NCBI RefSeq assembly: GCF_009017415.1
Contig: NC_092409.1
Location: 3,906,001 to 3,970,000, forward strand
Direction of reading: 5' to 3'
Length of the DNA stretch: 64,000 bases
DNA from: Aspergillus flavus
Taxonomy: Eukaryota; Ascomycota; Eurotiomycetes; Eurotiales; Aspergillaceae
Part shown: piece by piece, positions 37,018 to 47,176 of the stretch
Position numbering within the stretch: position 1 is the stretch's first letter
Layout: every line of letters starts with the position of its first letter
The notes under the pieces: model-generated
The model's database searches: none
Told to the model about the DNA's origin: nothing
What the model saw: only the letters and a program-made list of their open reading frames with translations
Translations under genes and position numbers: made by a program

Positions 37018-37311
37018 TGCGATGTCCAAAACGAAGGGTAAAGGGATGAATCCAGGATCGCGCCTATACCTCTATAGGGGAGCATAAACTCCCATAGTTA
37101 AACTCATATGATAATTGACAAAGAGGAACCAATTGGCCGCTGTGATCTCCGTGGCCGCTTCGAGATGTTATTCTGCCGTCGCATTCCGCCTCCGCTACTT
37201 GACGCAACAGATAAACCAATTGGAGGCTGCTGATAAAACCTGACCAAAGCATACTTATACATTATCTCCCAAAAAGACATGTGCGCTTACTGAAGAGAGC
37301 GTCAACACATC
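37018..37311. promoter_or_regulatory. bidirectional promoter cog3 / fmp25
   Basis: 294 bp separate the two divergent ATGs. It contains two identical CCAATTGG octamers (37129-37136 and 37216-37223), each reading CCAAT on both strands, candidate sites for the HAP/CCAAT-binding complex. Confidence 0.6.
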
Positions 37312-39051
37312 ATGTGGACATCTCGAGTACGACAGCCCGTGACAAATATTGTCACCGTCTCACGTCGCCTTCCTAGGAGTGCTCGGCCTGCCGTCATTCC
37401 TTGGAGAAGAGGCTATGCCAGTAATGGCCCTAATGCATCTGAACAGTCTGGGTCCTCTTCACGTTGGCTTAAGACTTCTTTGGGCCTTGCGGGAACAGGC
37501 GCTGCTGCTTTTCTCGTCTACACCTATGCGACACTCGATAAGAGTCAAGCCGGAAGTCAAGCAGACACGAAGGGTCTCTCACAGGCGACAGAGCAACTGG
37601 ACTCGCAGTATGTTCAACACAAAAGAAGCTTAAAAAGCCCTGGCGTGTATTTATGGGGCACAAATTCCCATCGTGTTGTGGACCCCAACTCCAAGGAGAC
37701 TGTTATCAAAACCCCTCGAAGACTTCATTATTTTGACGGTCAGGTGCTAAGGGACCTCAAGCTTTCTGACAAGTCTGGTGCAGCGATTGCTGAAAATGGT
37801 GACCTCATTCAATGGGGTAAAGGATATTCAGAGTCCGACTTTAAACCCACAAAGACTTTGACAGGAAAGAACTTAACTTCGCTGTGCATGTCAAACGACC
37901 GAATCCTCGCCTTGTCGTCAGACGGCAGTGTTTACTCTCTTCCAATCGCCAAAGATGATCAACTGTCCGGCCGGAAACTTAAAGAAAGCTCCTGGGTGCC
38001 GTTTTGGTCCGGAAAATCTGGAGTAAGTTACCGGTTGCTGCAACCTAGCTTGAAGCTGGGTGAGAAGGTCACTATGCTCCGTGGGGGATTGGAGCATGCC
38101 CTTCTTTTGACAAATCACGGTCGCGTCTTCTCTGTCGCTTCTTCTACGGAGAGCTATCCATCTTTTGGACAACTTGGTGTCCCGGGGTTAACTTGGGCAA
38201 CCCGACCTAACGGGCCAGTCGACATGTGTCATGAGATTGAGGCATTCAAGGGCATTAAGATTACACAAATCGCTAGTGGAGATTACCATTCCCTGGCTCT
38301 AAGCAAGGATGGCAGCTTGTTTACGTTTGGAGATAATTCCTTCGGGCAATTGGGTATGGCATTTGACGCCGCACTGCCTTTTAGCGACACACCTACCTCT
38401 TTGCCTATCAAAAACCTTTATAAAGGGAACACTACGTTTCCCAAGGTAACTGGAATTGCAGCCGGTGGTGCCAACAGTTTCTTTACTGTGGATGCACAGC
38501 GAATCGTTGGTCCTGGTGAAAACCCTTCCAATGTTCGCGATTTGGACCGCATTACGGCTGACACCTGGACATGCGGAAGAGGGATTTGGGGTGCTCTTGG
38601 TACTGGAAAATGGACTCATATGCAAGATGCTCCCACCAAGGTCAAGTCCTTGAGCGGTTTATTCGAATATGACGAACGGAAGAAGAAACTGACACCTATT
38701 CGACTTCGCGATCTATCAGTGGGCACGACGCACGTATCGGCAGTAATGGACAATGATGCTCATATCGATCCGTCACCTAGCAATTCTTTGGACGATGCCA
38801 CCAACTTTGGTTTCGACGTGCTCTTTTGGGGAGGGAACGAGCATTTTCAACTTGGCACGGGCAAGAGAAGCAACCAGTCCAAGCCAACACATATCAACGC
38901 GCCTCCGGAAGATAAAGGAGAACTTGCTGAGCAGGAGGCACGGCTCCAGGTCATGCCTCGTCACAAGGGCAAAGTTGGGCCCCGCACAGTGAACATGGAG
39001 CAGCGCGTGGAATGCGGGAGACACATCTCTGCAATCTACTCTTCTGTATAA
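37312..39051 (+). CDS. fmp25: Fmp25-like mitochondrial RCC1-repeat protein
   Basis: Mitochondrial inner-membrane protein; the yeast homologue is linked to assembly of respiratory complex III. Single exon, 579 aa. Residues 1-37 form an Arg-rich amphipathic presequence ending RRGYAS, a typical processing site. A single membrane segment follows at about 55-75 (LAGTGAAAFLVYTYATL). The rest is a beta-propeller of RCC1-like repeats: GVYLWGTNSHRVV, DLIQWGKGYS, SLFTFGDNSFGQLGM, GIWGALGTGKW, VLFWGGNEHFQLGTGK. An acidic or Gln-rich linker separates membrane and propeller. The C-terminus ECGRHISAIYSS is a last propeller strand. Confidence 0.92.
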   Translation: MWTSRVRQPVTNIVTVSRRLPRSARPAVIPWRRGYASNGPNASEQSGSSSRWLKTSLGLAGTGAAAFLVYTYATLDKSQAGSQADTKGLSQATEQLDSQYVQHKRSLKSPGVYLWGTNSHRVVDPNSKETVIKTPRRLHYFDGQVLRDLKLSDKSGAAIAENGDLIQWGKGYSESDFKPTKTLTGKNLTSLCMSNDRILALSSDGSVYSLPIAKDDQLSGRKLKESSWVPFWSGKSGVSYRLLQPSLKLGEKVTMLRGGLEHALLLTNHGRVFSVASSTESYPSFGQLGVPGLTWATRPNGPVDMCHEIEAFKGIKITQIASGDYHSLALSKDGSLFTFGDNSFGQLGMAFDAALPFSDTPTSLPIKNLYKGNTTFPKVTGIAAGGANSFFTVDAQRIVGPGENPSNVRDLDRITADTWTCGRGIWGALGTGKWTHMQDAPTKVKSLSGLFEYDERKKKLTPIRLRDLSVGTTHVSAVMDNDAHIDPSPSNSLDDATNFGFDVLFWGGNEHFQLGTGKRSNQSKPTHINAPPEDKGELAEQEARLQVMPRHKGKVGPRTVNMEQRVECGRHISAIYSSV

Positions 39052-39324
39052 ACTGTCTCATAATGTCTTGCATTCTTGGATGTATTATGACTGCCATCGT
39101 TACCACATTAAATAGTTGACTACTGTACATTATTACACCTAATGAAAATCGAAGAAAAACATTTATCCGAAAAGGGAAAAGTAATCCAAGCAAACAGGAC
39201 AAACTCACGCTTAGTTGATGCGCAGAAGGCGCTTGGACCACCGCTTATCCAAAAATTTCCAGCGCAAAAGACCGGATAAGAACTTCTCTCTTTTAACCAT
39301 TTTATATCCCCCACCGATCACATC

Positions 39325-41448
39325 ATGCCTCGTGAGAACCAAAAAAGAGGTCGCCGAGCGGCCGAAAAAGCTGAGAAAGACGCCGCGAAACGGAAGCGCG
39401 AGGAAGTCCCCGAAGATTCACTGCCGAAACGGTTGAAGCCCTCGACGGACGAGTCGACCGAAATCAATCAAGGAGCTGACTACATACCTTTCGACGAGAA
39501 TTACAATGAGAACTACGATGGGAACTATGATGAGAATCAAGCTGATGCGCCTGCGGGTGATATGCCCTTTTATGGTCTTCTCGATCCCGAAGAACAGGAA
39601 TATTTCTCTCGAGCGAACGAGGTTTTGGAATTGAACCAATTCCAGGATGCAGAGGAGCGGAGGATATTCATCGACAGTGTCTATAAAGAGGCCAATGGGA
39701 AGGAGTTGAAAATCGCTTGCAGTCAGGGATGCTCACGGCTCATGGAAAAATTGATATCGATGTCGGATATGCGCCAAATTCACAGGCTATTTAACAAATT
39801 CATTGGTCACTTCATGAATCTTGTGCAGCATCGGTTTGCTAGCCATTGCTGCGAGACCCTCTTTATCAATGCTGCACCCGGCGTAACGCAGAAAGTCTCG
39901 AAATCGAAAAGCGATAAGATGGATGTAGACGAGGAAGAAGGAGAGGAGCCCGAGCCTGAACTGTCGTTGGCGGAGATGTTCATCAAGGTGGTCGAAGAAT
40001 TGGAAGGCAACTGGGGTTACCTACTGACAGAACGATTTGCGTCACATACAATCAGAGTTTTGCTTCTTGTGCTTGCGGGAGAGCCGGTGGACGTTTCAGC
40101 GAACGACTCGGTTGTTGCAAGCCGCAAGAAAGAGAAATTGGGCCTACCTCAGGGAGAGACACAGGATGGGGATGTCTCCGCCCAAAAAAGAAGCGTACCG
40201 GATGTGTTCGAGGCTACCTTGAAGAAGATTATGAAGGACATCGTCTCGGTACTTGATGACACATATTTGAGAGCACTTGCGACTCACCCTGTTGGTAATC
40301 CGGTGCTTCAAGTCTTAGTGTCTCTGGAGCTCTCGCACTTTGGAAAATCGAGTGCAAAGGATCCAAATTCTATAACAAGACGACTAATTCCGGATGAGAG
40401 CTTTGAGGAGGGCTCTGAGACCACAACGTTTGTGCGCGGATTACTCTATGACCCAGTAGGATCTCGATTACTGGAGACCATTGTGCGTTGCATGCCCGGA
40501 AAGGCGTTCAAGGGCCTTTACAAGAACTTCATCCGCGACCAAATCACTTCCCTTGCGCGCAATATCACCGCAGGGTATGTTGTGCTTCGAGTGCTGGAGA
40601 GACTCGGAAAGGACGATCTCCAAAACGCTCTGGAGCGAATTGTTCCTCAGGTTCCCAGTCTTCTCGAGCGGTCAAGAATGGTCGTTCCCAAGGTGCTTAT
40701 TGAGCGGTGTCTAGTCCGTGGAGTTGACACAGCACCCCTTGCTCGGGCACTGGAGGAAGCCTACGATAAAGACCCTGCTCGGAGACTGGAACAAATTTTG
40801 CGGCTTGAGAGCACAACCCAAGAGGATTTAGAAGAGTCAGAGCAGAAACCAAAGGGTCCCAATGCTGCTCCAAGCCAATCATCAACAGGAGAGAAACTCC
40901 ATGGTTCGCTACTTGCACAAACAATGCTCACTGCTCCTGGGCCGATAAGTGGGCTTATTTATTCGAGTCTGTTGGCGCAATCTTCGGAGTCACTCGTTAA
41001 GATCGCCAAGGATCCTACCGCATCTCGCGTTCTACAGCAAGCTCTTACAGTTCCGACATCTAGCGCTCAATTCCGTCGACAGTTTGCTCCACGCTTCACC
41101 AGTCACTTGAAGGAGCTTGCCCTCGATAGCAGCGGATCCCATGTGGTAGACGCACTCTGGCCTGCCACCAAGGACATTTTCTTTATCAAGGAGCGAATGG
41201 CACAGGAGTTGACCCAGCATGAGATGGCGCTTCGGGACTCTTTCGTCGGCCGTGCGGTCTGGAGGAACTGGGCGATGGACCTCTACAAGCGACGGCGGGG
41301 CGAATGGGCTATGAAAGCCAAAGGTATTGATAACAACAATGGCTCCGGAGAACGACCCAAGTCTAGGATCGAACTCGCACGGGCTAAGTTTGCTGCCAAG
41401 GCAGAGGAGGATGCGAAGAAAGGTGCGCAGAAGGGCGTAACTGCCTGA
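39325..41448 (+). CDS. nop9: Nop9 pumilio-repeat ribosome biogenesis factor
   Basis: Nucleolar RNA-binding protein needed for 18S rRNA maturation; in yeast it binds near the 3' end of 18S rRNA in pre-rRNA and restrains Nob1 cleavage. Single exon, 707 aa. A basic N-terminus ([20 protein letters not shown]) is followed by an Asn/Glu-rich acidic patch and the entry segment [24 protein letters not shown] split over two lines. Pumilio-like helical repeats include [77 protein letters not shown] and [12 protein letters not shown]. The C-terminus is Lys/Ala-rich. 273 bp downstream of fmp25 and in the same direction; the two are separate transcripts as far as can be judged. Confidence 0.95.
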   Translation: MPRENQKRGRRAAEKAEKDAAKRKREEVPEDSLPKRLKPSTDESTEINQGADYIPFDENYNENYDGNYDENQADAPAGDMPFYGLLDPEEQEYFSRANEVLELNQFQDAEERRIFIDSVYKEANGKELKIACSQGCSRLMEKLISMSDMRQIHRLFNKFIGHFMNLVQHRFASHCCETLFINAAPGVTQKVSKSKSDKMDVDEEEGEEPEPELSLAEMFIKVVEELEGNWGYLLTERFASHTIRVLLLVLAGEPVDVSANDSVVASRKKEKLGLPQGETQDGDVSAQKRSVPDVFEATLKKIMKDIVSVLDDTYLRALATHPVGNPVLQVLVSLELSHFGKSSAKDPNSITRRLIPDESFEEGSETTTFVRGLLYDPVGSRLLETIVRCMPGKAFKGLYKNFIRDQITSLARNITAGYVVLRVLERLGKDDLQNALERIVPQVPSLLERSRMVVPKVLIERCLVRGVDTAPLARALEEAYDKDPARRLEQILRLESTTQEDLEESEQKPKGPNAAPSQSSTGEKLHGSLLAQTMLTAPGPISGLIYSSLLAQSSESLVKIAKDPTASRVLQQALTVPTSSAQFRRQFAPRFTSHLKELALDSSGSHVVDALWPATKDIFFIKERMAQELTQHEMALRDSFVGRAVWRNWAMDLYKRRRGEWAMKAKGIDNNNGSGERPKSRIELARAKFAAKAEEDAKKGAQKGVTA

Positions 41449-42148
41449 TTTGGATCGTGTTTCAATTGGGTATGGCGAACTTTCTGCAACAAAAGTCATG
41501 TATGTATATAAGGATCACGGGATGGGTTATGTGGATATCAAAAGCACGCAATACAGGTTGCATTAGTGTAAATTCAATATAAATCGCAAATGATCGGCAC
41601 AATTGCCGAGGAAGTAACGAAACATCATGATTAATACGAGAACAATGTATTTTGAACGCCCGGAACATAGCAGCACTTTTGCTTTTTGTTTATTGATGGG
41701 AATAGAAGAGATGAGACAACCTGCCTGATTTGCAAGGCATCGTCACTTTTTTTTTTTTTCCCTTTAAAACATAAACACGTGCGGGGTATCAAATAAAACG
41801 ATAAGAAATTCTTTCTCTTCCCCACCATCGTAAAGAAGACCCTAAATGCTTCTAAATCTCTTTTAGCTCAGGGAGCCAAATCCAATGACAGTTTATAGAG
41901 CCATCATTGGCCTCTGGAACCATGATGTCAGACTCTTCGGGTCTGTCGCCATCCATTTCTCCAGCGGATCCGCAACGGTGCCGGGGACAGGATGGGTCCT
42001 TGGGTCGTAAGTTCTATGAATGACCTCGACAATTTCTGGACATTCCAAGCAATTGTCAAATCTGGTGTACATACCCTTCTCCCTGTAGCTGGGTTCTTCC
42101 TTCCCTATTTTATATCATATATTGTTCCAATATTACAATCAGTCATAG
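41449..42148. other. intergenic nop9 to PLP decarboxylase
   Basis: 700 bp. The first part is A/T-rich nop9 3' flank with a T-run near 41748-41760. The second part should be the decarboxylase promoter; no TATA is evident. No RNA gene seen. Confidence 0.45.
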
Positions 42149-43953
42149 ATGGCTGTTTCCCCCCCGTCCCGCCGCGCGGAAGAAGTGCGAAGTGTGAGTC
42201 AGAGTGCGCTTGCTAGTTTGTGAAGAGAAAATCCATAAGCTTTCGAGAGGAATTGCTCCCTGTGCTAATAGATATATTCTCTTAGCTGCTAAGTGCGGTC
42301 GAAGACCTCCTAATCCCCTTCATCCGGTCGGCAGATGAAGATCCCCTAGGCCAGAAGGCATTGGAAAATGGCGTCAATGGAGCCAACGGCACTCATAACG
42401 ACCTCAAACCATCGGGTACTTCGTTAGTGGACCACAAGAAACCGGAGGAACTGCAGAGCATTCTTCAATTGGAGCTGCCAGAGCAAGGAACAGGACAAGA
42501 TGGCCTGGTCGAGGCTCTGCAGAAGGTCTTGCGATACTCAGTCAACACTTGGCACCAGGGCTTCCTTGACAAGCTGTATGCATCCACCAACGCCCCCGGT
42601 GTAGCTTCTGAGCTTATCTTGGCCGCCTTGAACACAAACGTCCACGTCTACCAGGTCTCGCCCGCTTTGACAGTCATTGAGAAATTCACCGGGAAACAGC
42701 TGGCTTCGCTTTTTGGTCTCAAAGGTCCACGAGCGGGAGGAATATCGGTCCAAGGCGGTTCTGCCTCGAATACAACGTCAATTGTCATTGCGCGCAACAA
42801 TCTTTTCCCTGCTACGAAAAGAGACGGAAACGGCGATTACCGATTCGTGTTATTCACCAGCGCCCATGGCCATTACAGCATTGAGAAGGCAGCACAGATG
42901 CTAGGGCTTGGCAGTAGCTCGGTTTGGTCTGTACCTATCGACAAGCAAGGACGCATGATCCCGGCGGAGCTGGAGAACTTAGTTCGAAAGGCTCTGAAGG
43001 AGAACCGTACCCCGTTCTACGTCAATGCGACAGCGGGGACAACCGTTATGGGATCTTTCGACCCGTTTGACGAAATCGCCGCCATCTGCAAGAAATATAA
43101 TCTGTGGTTCCATGTTGACGGCTCCTGGGGTGGCTCGTTTGTCTTCTCCAAACGCCAACGACAGAAGCTCGCCGGGGCAGAAAAGGCAGACAGCATCGCG
43201 ATCAACCCTCACAAAATGCTCGGTGTGCCGGTGACTTGCTCATTCCTCCTTGCGGCCGATTTGCGTCGCTTCCACCGTGCAAACACCCTTCCTGCTGGGT
43301 ATCTGTTCCACAACGAAGACACCGAGCTTCCCGAAGCCAATGGCTGTAATGGCGCCGTCGAATCTGAACTCAGCGTTGACTCGCCCGAAGTATGGGACCT
43401 GGCGGATCTGACCCTTCAGTGCGGTCGACGTGCCGATTCCCTTAAGCTCTTCCTCGGCTGGACTTATTACGGAACAGCGGGGTACGAGAAGCAGATTGAC
43501 GCTGCCTGCGACATTGCAGCGCATCTCGCAACCCTCGTTGCCGAGAACCCTAACTTCATCCTCGTCAGTGAGAATCCTCCTCCATGCCTCCAAGTTTGCT
43601 TCTATTACGCCCCCGGCGGGCAATTCCTCCATCCTCGTGGCGTCGTCTCGGACGAAGCCGAGCGCGGCAAAGCCAACAGCAAGGTCACCGAGCAGGTGAC
43701 GCATGCGATTGTGAGCAAGGGCTTCATGGTTGATTTTGCGCCACCCAGCGGTGATGATGATGTCGTCGGAAATGGGAAGTTCTTCCGTTGCGTAGTAAAT
43801 GTGCAGACTACAAAGGAGACCGTTGAAGCGCTGTTACAAGCAATTGAGGAAGTTGGTCCGGGTATAGTTGAGAACATGAAGGTGCAGAAAGCTCAAAGGA
43901 AATTTAATAGACCGGGAGAAAGGGGCCACGGTCCAGTTGTTCACCACCCTTGA
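42149..43953 (+). CDS. group II PLP-dependent amino-acid decarboxylase
   Basis: Pyridoxal-phosphate decarboxylase of the glutamate / cysteine-sulfinate / aspartate decarboxylase branch. Model: 42149-42193 and 42286-43953 (92-nt intron), 570 aa. A 45-nt first exon (MAVSPPSRRAEEVRS) joins in phase to LLSAVEDLLIPFIRSADED. Key motifs are VQGGSASNTTSIVIARN, the ring-stacking His in SAHGHYSIEKAA, HVDGSWGG with the pyridine-nitrogen Asp, and the Schiff-base lysine Lys325 in NPHKMLGVP. The substrate-loop region is CGRRADSLKLFLGWTYYG. Without structure modelling I cannot choose between glutamate, aspartate (beta-alanine supply) and cysteine sulfinate as substrate. It is closer to animal GAD/CSAD than to the plant/yeast GadB type. 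The C-terminus ends GPVVHHP with no targeting signal. Confidence 0.93.
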
Positions 43954-44254
43954 ATTCTCCCTTCTAAAACCGATACCAGAACAACTAAATTATACGCAAC
44001 GAGCTGAAAATAGCTCTCCGGGCAGGACACTTTCAACAGGATCTTGTACATTTGGTTGTCAGGGCTACCCAAAAGTACTATATAACATCCCTTCTATAGA
44101 TTTTCTTATTTTTAAAGTGAATACTACAATAAACAAATAACGCTGCAGGGCTCATATTATTAGGTACACTAGATTCATATCTACATATCTCATGCAAGCT
44201 AAAATAGAAGCATGTCAGTTCCAGCAATCACTGACGAATGCAATGTCGCTAAAA
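43954..44254. other. short convergent intergenic
   Basis: 301 bp of A/T-rich 3' flank between two converging genes; nothing else seen. Confidence 0.5.
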
Positions 44255-46943
44255 TCAACTACCAATCTCGACTCGCCTCTCTAGAACACTTCTCGCCTCC
44301 GCTTCGGAAAGAGTTTCAATGTTCAATTCACCAAGGACAACCCTTGCGCTTTCATTATCCTTGAACAGCCTCTTCTCTACCTCCCACAGTCCTAAAGGCG
44401 CCGTTCCCTGCCGATCGCTGTTCTGCGATGCAGACCCGTCCTCTGCTGCCTTCGACCCACTGATACTCAATCCGAGAAGGGTAAGACCCTCGTTGAGTTT
44501 CCTAAGCACATTCGCTGAGCTGCTAACCTGAGCCGCCGGGCCAAGGGCTACATCAACTACATTGCAGAGATGCTCAACATCGCTTATCAGCTGCGTTGCC
44601 CCTGCAGCGGAGAACATATTCCTCGTGAGAACATTATTCCAGATGTAGGTCTGAATTGAGAGAAGCACTTGGCGGATGATACGACGCAAGGGTGCGATGC
44701 CCAAGGTGCGGGAAAGGAATGAGATCTCGGTGGATAGAGTGCGCATTGCCGGCGCAAGATCCGAAGTAGGAGATAAAGGAGAAGCCAAACCAGCAGAAAT
44801 GGTTGCCCAAGTCGAAACGCGAGAGTAAGGTTTAAGGGCGCTGCGAATGTTTGATGTCAGAGTCGAGGTGATGACGGATTCAGACCGGAGCCTCAGGCGG
44901 CGATATGCGGATGCTGTCTCATCGAACAGGGCGCCTTCAGAGGCCTCTCCATGATCGTTACCATTCGCAACCGCCTGAGATGTTCGCGATGCTACATCCG
45001 CAACAGACATCGAGCCAGCTACGTTCTTGCCGCCATCCTTGTTCTGCCGGACCCGTTCTTGGAGTTCAGACCAAAGCTCTACGAAGAACACTTCGTTACT
45101 CCAATCTTCCATCTTCTTCTCAAGATATTCGGCGCTTCCGAAGACCCTGGAGAGCCTTTCTAGCCCGGCAACACCTTCCACACTGGCTCCATCAGCACCT
45201 TGCACTGTGCGACCGATTGTCGACGTCATTGCAAGGTAGGCTTCCAACGCCGAGTGCAGGCGTTCATGGAATTGGTCAAATATAGTAATCTGAATGTCGA
45301 TAAGAAAGCGCAATTTCTGGCTGAATGACGACAGGGGCTGGTAACGCTCGGTTATTGTCTCAAGAAGGTCATTGACACGGATTGCAGCTTTGGTCGGTTT
45401 GGTCGCTGAACGATCAACACCATCATAGTCGATATGACCACTATCTGGCGCATCTACAATCTCCTTGTATCGTGCCAATGCAAATTCTTTCTCAACCTGA
45501 AGCCAACGCTCAAACCACCCTTGTTCGGTTAATACCTCCCACGTCATGCCCTTCCAATTATCGTCAGTATAAGGATCCGGTAGGTAATTCCATGATTCGC
45601 GGGTTTCGTTGTCGAAATTCATCAATTCGTGGACGAAGTGACTCAGCAACTGCGGGTGGCTTGAGATTTGGGGTAAGTACGTGGTTATCTTATGTCTCAG
45701 AATTGGCAAAAGAGCCGTAATGTAGGCATGTGAGGCGTTGTAGAAATTCCACTCCAGATCAGGTCCGACCGTCTGTGCCTTTTCGTCAAAGATAGGCTGC
45801 AAAGACGAAGCAAAAAACCCGCCGAAATTATTAATTAAGTCCATCACATGAGCAAGGAAATACTCCGGCTGAAGCTCAGTTAGAACAGCATTCCAACCAC
45901 TATTAGATGACAGTCCCTACCTTGTCAAGCCGATTTGTTGGCCTATCCCCGCTAAAGTGGTATTTGAAGCGAAGCTCCAGTGGATGTACCATCACTTCCA
46001 GCGGTAGCAAGATCGGAGGCTTGACGGGTTTCTCTTTCGAAGTGTCACGGCCGTGAAGTTCACTGGCATAGATATGTTAGTGCACCAAGTAGAAAGTAGT
46101 GACCGATACGTACGGTGTTTGAAGGTCGAGGAGTAACTCCACATATTCTCTCCACTGTGCTCTCAGATCATCCGGGAGATACAGATCCTTCGATGGCCAC
46201 TTCATCTCCTCCAGTGTTCCTTGTAGCCGCTTAGTGAAGTCGGTTTTCATATGATCTCTCAGCGCAGATGCTAGCTTTCCGACATAGTCGACCAGGTGAG
46301 GGGCAGCCCCTTCTGCTGCAGGCTGAGCTTCTTTCAGGGATTGGACGATAGTCCTTAGCCGGGTGTATGGTTTGATGGCCGACTTCGGTGAAGACTGTAT
46401 GCTTGTTAAGGCTTCCTTACTGTATATCCTCTTAGCGACCCATGCTCTGTTTCGACGCGATCACAGTTTCAAATACCTCAATTCCTCTGCTTCCTTGAGC
46501 AAGGACACATATCCCTTTGACAGCTCCAGCCTACGCAGCTTTTCTATACTCGCTTCAAATCGCTTTGCCGCTTCGTCACTTGCATCCGACCCCGTGAGGG
46601 CTTTCAACCGCCTATCGATATCCGCCTGCTGCTCATTGAACGCCTCGGCACGCTTTCGAGTGGCTTCGGCATGGTCGCTGGAGGCCTTTGTCGCCTTCGA
46701 TAGTGCCTCCTGTGCTTCTGCTAGCTATACCAAGATCATCAGATAATGTTATGGTTAGGTCATGCATTGATGGATATAGTGAGACAACAATACCTGCTTT
46801 CTTTGGAGCTCATGCTGGGAGCGAAGACTAGTCAGCAACGAGTCAAGACTTTCGAAATCGGCCGACACCTGGATTTTGTCGTTCAGATAATCTTCGACCC
46901 TTGTTCGTTCATGCGGCGATAGCGCGGATGTTGGAGTCGCCAT
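44255..46943 (-). CDS. tip20: Tip20/RINT1-family Dsl1-complex tether
   Basis: ER-side tether for Golgi-to-ER COPI vesicles, acting in the Dsl1/NRZ complex with ER SNAREs. Model: 46943-46794, 46724-46477, 46401-46114, 46062-45921, 45868-44255; 813 aa. The N-terminus (RVEDYLNDKIQVSADFESLDSLL) and the coiled coil LAEAQEALSKATKAS are typical of the family. The RINT1/Tip20 domain fills the second half: PEYFLAHVMDLINNFG, FVHELMNFDNETRESW, GWFERWLQVEKEFAL, LRFLIDIQITIFDQFHERL, TQLISDVEHLCNVV. The exon 2/3 acceptor is chosen as the only in-phase AG (46402); a nearby CAG would break the frame. Divergent from DNA ligase I across 233 bp. Confidence 0.92.
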
Positions 46944-47176
46944 TGTCAGGTATTGTTGGAGAGGGGAATGAAATGTAAGGTGTCGCGAACAATGACAACT
47001 CCGCCTCCGGACGAATTAAATTGAATTGCGGGAAAGCGGAGCTCAGCTCCATCCAGCTCCAGCTTCCGCCGACCGCCACTACCTGTTTCTGTCAACGAAT
47101 TGGCCACCATGGAGCTAATTACGTGGACGAATATAATATACATAAGGTCGAGGATATTGTCAGACTCAAGCAAAAC
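46944..47176. promoter_or_regulatory. bidirectional promoter tip20 / cdc9
   Basis: Only 233 bp separate the two ATGs, so both genes must share most of this DNA as promoter and leader. No TATA box is apparent. Confidence 0.5.

Noticed and set aside
47021..47176. Upstream in-frame extension of DNA ligase I
   Set aside because: The frame is open but has no ATG before 47177, and the ATG at 47177 starts the expected nuclear-signal/PIP-box terminus.
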